DNA of 11,670 nt, taken from Klenkia sp. Its GTDB lineage: Bacteria; Actinomycetota; Actinomycetes; Mycobacteriales; Geodermatophilaceae. The notes beneath the pieces are model-generated. The model saw only the letters and a program-made list of their open reading frames with translations, was not told the DNA's origin and ran no database searches. The stretch is from contig JAOPVM010000327.1 of NCBI GenBank assembly GCA_025966215.1, positions 1 to 11,670 of the forward strand, read 5' to 3'. The position numbers and the translations under genes were made by a program. Positions 9,145-11,670 of this stretch are shown one piece after another (within the stretch, counting starts at the first letter, position 1; each line of letters starts with the position of its first letter).

Positions 9145-9150
9145 AGGGTA
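9145..9150 (-). promoter_or_regulatory. Leaderless-type promoter (-10) of ybaB-recR
   Basis: On the minus strand TACCCT (9150 to 9145) matches TANNNT and lies at -12 to -7 relative to the ybaB ATG at 9138. Transcription would start at the A of the ATG. No ribosome binding site precedes that ATG, which agrees with a leaderless mRNA. No clear -35 box is visible. Confidence 0.5.
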
Positions 9151-9161
9151 GGGGGTGGGTC

Positions 9162-9183
9162 CGACGCTCCCCCTCCGGCGTCG
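9162..9183 (-). terminator. Weak hairpin between tetR and ybaB
   Basis: The 6-bp arms CGACGC (9162-9167) and GCGTCG (9178-9183) surround a 10-base loop, 34 bases after the tetR stop and just upstream of the ybaB promoter. It has no T-run. It may end tetR transcription or may be chance in GC-rich DNA. Confidence 0.25.
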
Positions 9184-9217
9184 ATCAGCTCCGCCGACCA
9201 CCGTGGCCGAGGACGGG

Positions 9218-9871
9218 TCAGCGGGCGGGGCGCGCGAGCTCGGCGACGCAGCCCAGGTCGTGCTGGGAGGGCCGTCGGGCCGGCAGCGCGCTCGGGCCGT
9301 CGCGGCGCACCGCCAGCCCGTCGAGGGCCAGGGTGAGGAAGCGCTCGCGGAGGTCCTGGTCGGCGACGCCACCGATCCGGCTGATCATCGCCACCGTCAT
9401 GCCCAGGTCGAGCTCGGTGACGTCGGGCCGCAGCGCCCCGGCCTGCTGGGCCCGGCGCACCAGCGCCCGGACGGCCGGCTCGATCCGGTCCCGCCCGGCG
9501 GCGACCCGGTCGTGCCCGTGCCCGGCCGAGGACAGCACCTGGGCGAGCCCACGGTCGGCCGCCTGGGTCTGCACGCCCCAGCGGGCGAAGGCACACAGCC
9601 CCTCCCACGCGTCCTCGTGGTCGGCGGCGGCCTCCACCCGGGCGACGACGTCATCGACCTGCTGGTCGAAGAGCGCCTCGACCAGGTCGGCCCGGTCGGG
9701 GAAGCGCCGGTAGACCGTGCCCACCCCCACCCCGGCGACCCGGGCGATCTCGTCGAAGCCCGCGGTCAGGCCGCGGTCGGCGTAGACCTCCCGGGCGGCC
9801 TCGAGGATCCGCAGCCGGTTGCGCTCGGCGTCGCGCCGCAGCGGGCGCGCAGCCGGCGTGACGGAGGACAT
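9218..9871 (-). CDS. TetR family transcriptional repressor, probable regulator of the adjacent MFS gene
   Basis: The protein has 217 residues. The N-terminal TetR DNA-binding domain spans about residues 19-66: [15 protein letters not shown], then the helix-turn-helix at about 38-57 ([19 protein letters not shown]) and the usual [10 protein letters not shown]. The C-terminal ligand-binding half (about 70-200) is helical and diverged, so its inducer cannot be read. The ATG at 9871 is chosen because the family begins here and a TANNNT hexamer lies exactly six bases upstream; the open frame reaches back to 10177, but only as a shadow of the MFS gene. The gene is divergent from the MFS transporter across 94 bases that hold two matching palindromes. 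One of them overlaps the tetR promoter. Repression of both genes, relieved by a substrate of the pump, is the likely arrangement. Confidence 0.92.
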   Translation of the reverse strand: MSSVTPAARPLRRDAERNRLRILEAAREVYADRGLTAGFDEIARVAGVGVGTVYRRFPDRADLVEALFDQQVDDVVARVEAAADHEDAWEGLCAFARWGVQTQAADRGLAQVLSSAGHGHDRVAAGRDRIEPAVRALVRRAQQAGALRPDVTELDLGMTVAMISRIGGVADQDLRERFLTLALDGLAVRRDGPSALPARRPSQHDLGCVAELARPAR

Positions 9872-9877
9872 GACGAC

Positions 9878-9883
9878 ATCGTA
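9878..9883 (-). promoter_or_regulatory. Leaderless-type promoter (-10) of tetR
   Basis: On the minus strand TACGAT (9883 to 9878) lies at -12 to -7 relative to the tetR ATG at 9871, the position expected when transcription starts at the ATG itself. No Shine-Dalgarno sequence is present. Palindrome A (9888-9909) covers -17 to -38, the spacer and -35 region. Confidence 0.5.
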
Positions 9884-9887
9884 GCCG

Positions 9888-9909
9888 AAGCGGAACAACC
9901 TCTCCGTTT
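9888..9909. promoter_or_regulatory. Candidate TetR operator A
   Basis: This is an imperfect palindrome of the form AAGCGGA-N8-TCCGTTT, with one mismatch between the 7-bp arms. It closely matches operator B, including the spacer (ACAACCTC here, ACAGCCTT there). It overlaps the tetR promoter and the -35 region of the candidate MFS promoter, so binding would repress both directions. It is inferred from symmetry and repetition. Confidence 0.6.
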
Positions 9910-9916
9910 TCCTTGC

Positions 9917-9922
9917 TACCGT
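9917..9922 (+). promoter_or_regulatory. Candidate -10 of the MFS gene
   Basis: TACCGT matches TANNNT and lies between the two candidate operators. It would start transcription near 9929, just before operator B, and give an mRNA leader of about 37 bases with the GGAGG ribosome binding site at 9957-9961. No convincing -35 hexamer is visible. Confidence 0.35.
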
Positions 9923-9930
9923 CTCGACCG

Positions 9931-9952
9931 AAACGGAACAGCCTTTCCACTT
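9931..9952. promoter_or_regulatory. Candidate TetR operator B
   Basis: This is a second copy of the operator, AAACGGA-N8-TCCACTT, starting 43 bases after operator A, about four helix turns, so both would face the same side of the DNA. The arms are less symmetric here (two mismatches). It lies between the candidate MFS transcription start and the ribosome binding site. Confidence 0.55.
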
Positions 9953-9965
9953 CCACGGAGGACGC

Positions 9966-11477
9966 ATGACCAGCACCACCCGCACCGGCCCGGAGGCGAC
10001 TCCGCCCGGCGCGACCCCGGCCACCGAGGGCAGCGACCGCCGCCGCTGGCTGGTGCTCGGCGTCGTCGCCCTCGCCCAGCTGATGGTCGTCCTGGACGCG
10101 ACCATCGTGAACATCGCCCTGCCCACCGCCCAGGCCGACCTGGGCTTCGGCAACGACTCCCGGCAGTGGATCGTCACCGCCTACGCGCTGGCCTTCGGCT
10201 CCCTGCTCCTGGTCGGCGGACGCCTCGCCGACCTCGTCGGCCGCAAGCCGGTCTTCCTCGTCGGGCTGGTCGGGTTCGCGGTGGCCTCGGCCGTCGGTGG
10301 CGCGGCCGACGGGTTCGGCGTGCTCGTCGCCGCCCGCGGCGCCCAGGGCGTCTTCGGTGCCCTGCTGGCCCCCGCCGCCCTCTCGCTGCTGACCGTCACC
10401 TTCACCGACGGCCGCGAGCGCGGCCGGGCCTTCGCCGTCTTCGGCGCGATCTCCGGTGCCGGCGGTGCGATCGGGCTGATCCTCGGTGGCGCGCTGACCG
10501 AGTACCTGTCCTGGCGCTGGTGCCTCTACGTCAACATCCCGATCGCGATCGCCGCCGTCGTCGGTGCCCTGCTCTTCCTGCCCCGCCGCGGCTCCCGCGC
10601 CGCCGACGCCCCCGGCCTGGACGTCCCCGGCGCGCTGCTCAGCGTCGCCGGCCTGGTGTCCCTGGTCTACGGGCTGGCCAGCGCGGAGACCGACGGCTGG
10701 ACCTCGGGCACCACGCTGGGCTTCATCGCCGCCGGCATCGTGCTGCTGATCGCCTTCGTCGTCGTCGAGACCCGGGTCGACCACCCGCTGCTGCCCATGC
10801 GGGTGGTCACCGACCGCGCCCGTGGCGGCGCGTTCGTCGCCGTCGGACTGGTCGGGGCCGGCATGTTCGGCGTGTTCCTCTTCCTCACCTACTACCTGAC
10901 CCAGGTGCTGGGCTACGAGCCGCTGCCCACCGGCGTCGCGTTCCTGCCGATGATCGTCGCGCTGACCATCGCCGCCCAGACCTCACCGGCGATCGTCGCC
11001 CGGGTCGGGGTCAAGGTGCCCGTCGCCCTGGGCTTCGCCGTCGGGGCGGTCGGCATGGGGATCTTCACCACGCTCGGGGTGGACAGCGGCTACTGGACCC
11101 ACGTCTTCCCCGGCCTGGTCGTCGTGGGCCTGGGCATCGGGCTGGTCATCGCCCCTGCCTTCGCCGCCGCGACCCTCGGGGTGCGGGCCGACGACGCCGG
11201 GGTCGCCTCGGCCGCGGTGAACACCTTCCAGCAGATCGGTGGCTCGATCGCGACCGCGGTGCTCAGCGCCCTGGCCGCGGCCGCCGCCACCGACGCCCTG
11301 GTCGGCGTCGACCCCGGCGACCCGGCCGCCCTGCTGCAGGCCTCGGTCTCCAGCTACACGACCGTCTTCGCCTGGTCGGCCGGCATCTTCGCCGCCGGCG
11401 CGGTGATCTGCGGCCTGCTCCTGCCGCACGGCGCGGTCCAGCGCGACCCGGAGTCCGCGCCGGTCATGGCGCACTGA
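9966..11477 (+). CDS. MFS transporter, DHA2 (EmrB/QacA-like, 14 TM) drug:H+ antiporter family
   Basis: This is a predicted proton-driven efflux pump in the cytoplasmic membrane, with 503 residues, typical of the 14-helix DHA2 branch. After a hydrophilic N-terminus (1-27) come motif D1 LDATIVNIALP (43-53, with Asp44 in helix 1), motif A GGRLADLVGRKP (84-95), and the antiporter motif C region GAISGAGGAIGLILGGAL (159-176) followed by SWRWCLYVNIP. Further helices reach to about residue 480 and the C-terminus is short and hydrophilic. The ATG at 9966 has GGAGG four bases upstream. The gene is divergent from tetR and ends five bases before a strong hairpin shared with the convergent dnaX. Drug efflux is the family's usual role; export of a natural product or metabolite is equally possible, and the actual substrate is unknown. 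Confidence 0.93.
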   Translation: MTSTTRTGPEATPPGATPATEGSDRRRWLVLGVVALAQLMVVLDATIVNIALPTAQADLGFGNDSRQWIVTAYALAFGSLLLVGGRLADLVGRKPVFLVGLVGFAVASAVGGAADGFGVLVAARGAQGVFGALLAPAALSLLTVTFTDGRERGRAFAVFGAISGAGGAIGLILGGALTEYLSWRWCLYVNIPIAIAAVVGALLFLPRRGSRAADAPGLDVPGALLSVAGLVSLVYGLASAETDGWTSGTTLGFIAAGIVLLIAFVVVETRVDHPLLPMRVVTDRARGGAFVAVGLVGAGMFGVFLFLTYYLTQVLGYEPLPTGVAFLPMIVALTIAAQTSPAIVARVGVKVPVALGFAVGAVGMGIFTTLGVDSGYWTHVFPGLVVVGLGIGLVIAPAFAAATLGVRADDAGVASAAVNTFQQIGGSIATAVLSALAAAAATDALVGVDPGDPAALLQASVSSYTTVFAWSAGIFAAGAVICGLLLPHGAVQRDPESAPVMAH

Positions 11478-11482
11478 GGACC

Positions 11483-11510
11483 GACCCCCTCGCTCCCCGG
11501 CGAGGGGGTC
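11483..11510. terminator. Bidirectional terminator hairpin between the MFS gene and dnaX
   Basis: A perfect 10-bp stem, GACCCCCTCG (11483-11492) with CGAGGGGGTC (11501-11510), surrounds an 8-base loop that can close by one or two more pairs. It lies five bases after the MFS stop and eight bases after the convergent dnaX stop, so it can serve both. It lacks a T-run, as is common in actinobacteria. Confidence 0.75.
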
Positions 11511-11518
11511 CGTCGTCC

Positions 11519-11670
11519 TCAGCTGTCGATGGGGTGGGCACCGAGCTGGGTGCGCAGGAGCTGCAGCGCGGCCTGCTCGGGGTCGACCGGCGGCGGGGCG
11601 TCCTGGCCGCCGGCGGCGTCGACGTCGGCCCGGCGCTCGGCCATCAGCTCGTCGGCCTCGGCGCTCTCCG
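11519..11670 (-). CDS. dnaX: Probable DNA polymerase III gamma/tau subunit, C-terminal end only
   Basis: A minus-strand frame enters from the right window edge and ends at the TGA at 11521-11519, showing the last 49 residues. They are acidic, Ala/Pro-rich and hydrophilic (ERRADVDAAG, then DAPPPVDPEQ) and end in LQLLRTQLGAHPIDS. This short C-terminal block resembles the LL..LGA..I ending that I recall for actinobacterial gamma/tau subunits after their long variable linker. The identification rests mostly on context: dnaX, ybaB and recR usually lie together in this order and direction, and ybaB-recR follow here on the same strand. DnaX is the clamp-loader ATPase of the replication machine, but the ATPase part lies outside the window. 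If the context misleads, this could be another protein with a low-complexity tail. Confidence 0.65.
   Translation of the reverse strand, partial: ESAEADELMAERRADVDAAGGQDAPPPVDPEQAALQLLRTQLGAHPIDS

Noticed and set aside
9651..10784. A 377-codon minus-strand open frame crossing the tetR-MFS intergenic region
   Set aside because: It runs antisense through the MFS gene and out of frame through tetR. The sequence is low complexity and would delete the promoter and operator region.
9139..11518. tetR-MFS pair as a mobile element or genomic island
   Set aside because: No transposase, integrase, terminal repeats, target duplication or tRNA attachment site is visible, and base composition matches the neighbours. 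A simple old insertion or rearrangement fits better.

Overview
The window is very GC-rich, tightly packed DNA of a high-GC actinobacterium. The codon use, GTG starts, leaderless-type promoters and the style of the RecR, YbaB and TPM proteins fit a Geodermatophilaceae-like organism; that family placement is an inference. I see no IS element, prophage, CRISPR array, tRNA or rRNA, and no gap between genes longer than about 215 bases.

Left half (1-7040, all on the minus strand, so read right to left). A complete five-gene peptide-type ABC importer operon runs in the order lipoprotein substrate-binding protein (5340-7040), two permeases (4241-5245, 3279-4244) and two ATPases (2248-3282, 1124-2251). 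The last four genes are joined by 4-base start/stop overlaps (ATGA, GTGA, GTGA). A long GC-rich hairpin separates the binding-protein gene from the first permease gene. Beyond the operon, also on the minus strand, lies a secreted/membrane TPM-domain protein that is cut by the left window edge.

Middle (7041-8172). A 214-base intergenic region rich in GTGAC/GTCAC palindromes separates the importer operon from a divergently transcribed aldo/keto reductase (7255-8172). The reductase gene meets recR tail to tail, and the two stop codons share the same four bases, CTAG.

Right half (8169-11670). On the minus strand the order is dnaX C-terminus (11519 to the right edge), then ybaB (8806-9138) and recR (8169-8762). 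This is the classical replication/repair cluster dnaX-ybaB-recR. Between dnaX and ybaB sits a two-gene drug-efflux-type module: a TetR regulator (9218-9871, minus) and a divergent 14-TM DHA2-type MFS transporter (9966-11477, plus). Their 94-base intergenic region carries two copies of a 22-bp imperfect palindrome with start points 43 bp apart, which are the likely TetR operators. tetR and ybaB both have a TANNNT -10 hexamer exactly six bases before the ATG, as expected of leaderless mRNAs. A strong bidirectional hairpin lies between the MFS gene and dnaX.

Most of the window is ordinary chromosomal content. The points most worth a second look are the paired operators, the split dnaX/ybaB-recR cluster, a Lys-to-Thr change at a DNA-contact position of RecR, and the hairpin inside the importer operon. 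I found no convincing evidence of an undescribed multi-gene system.
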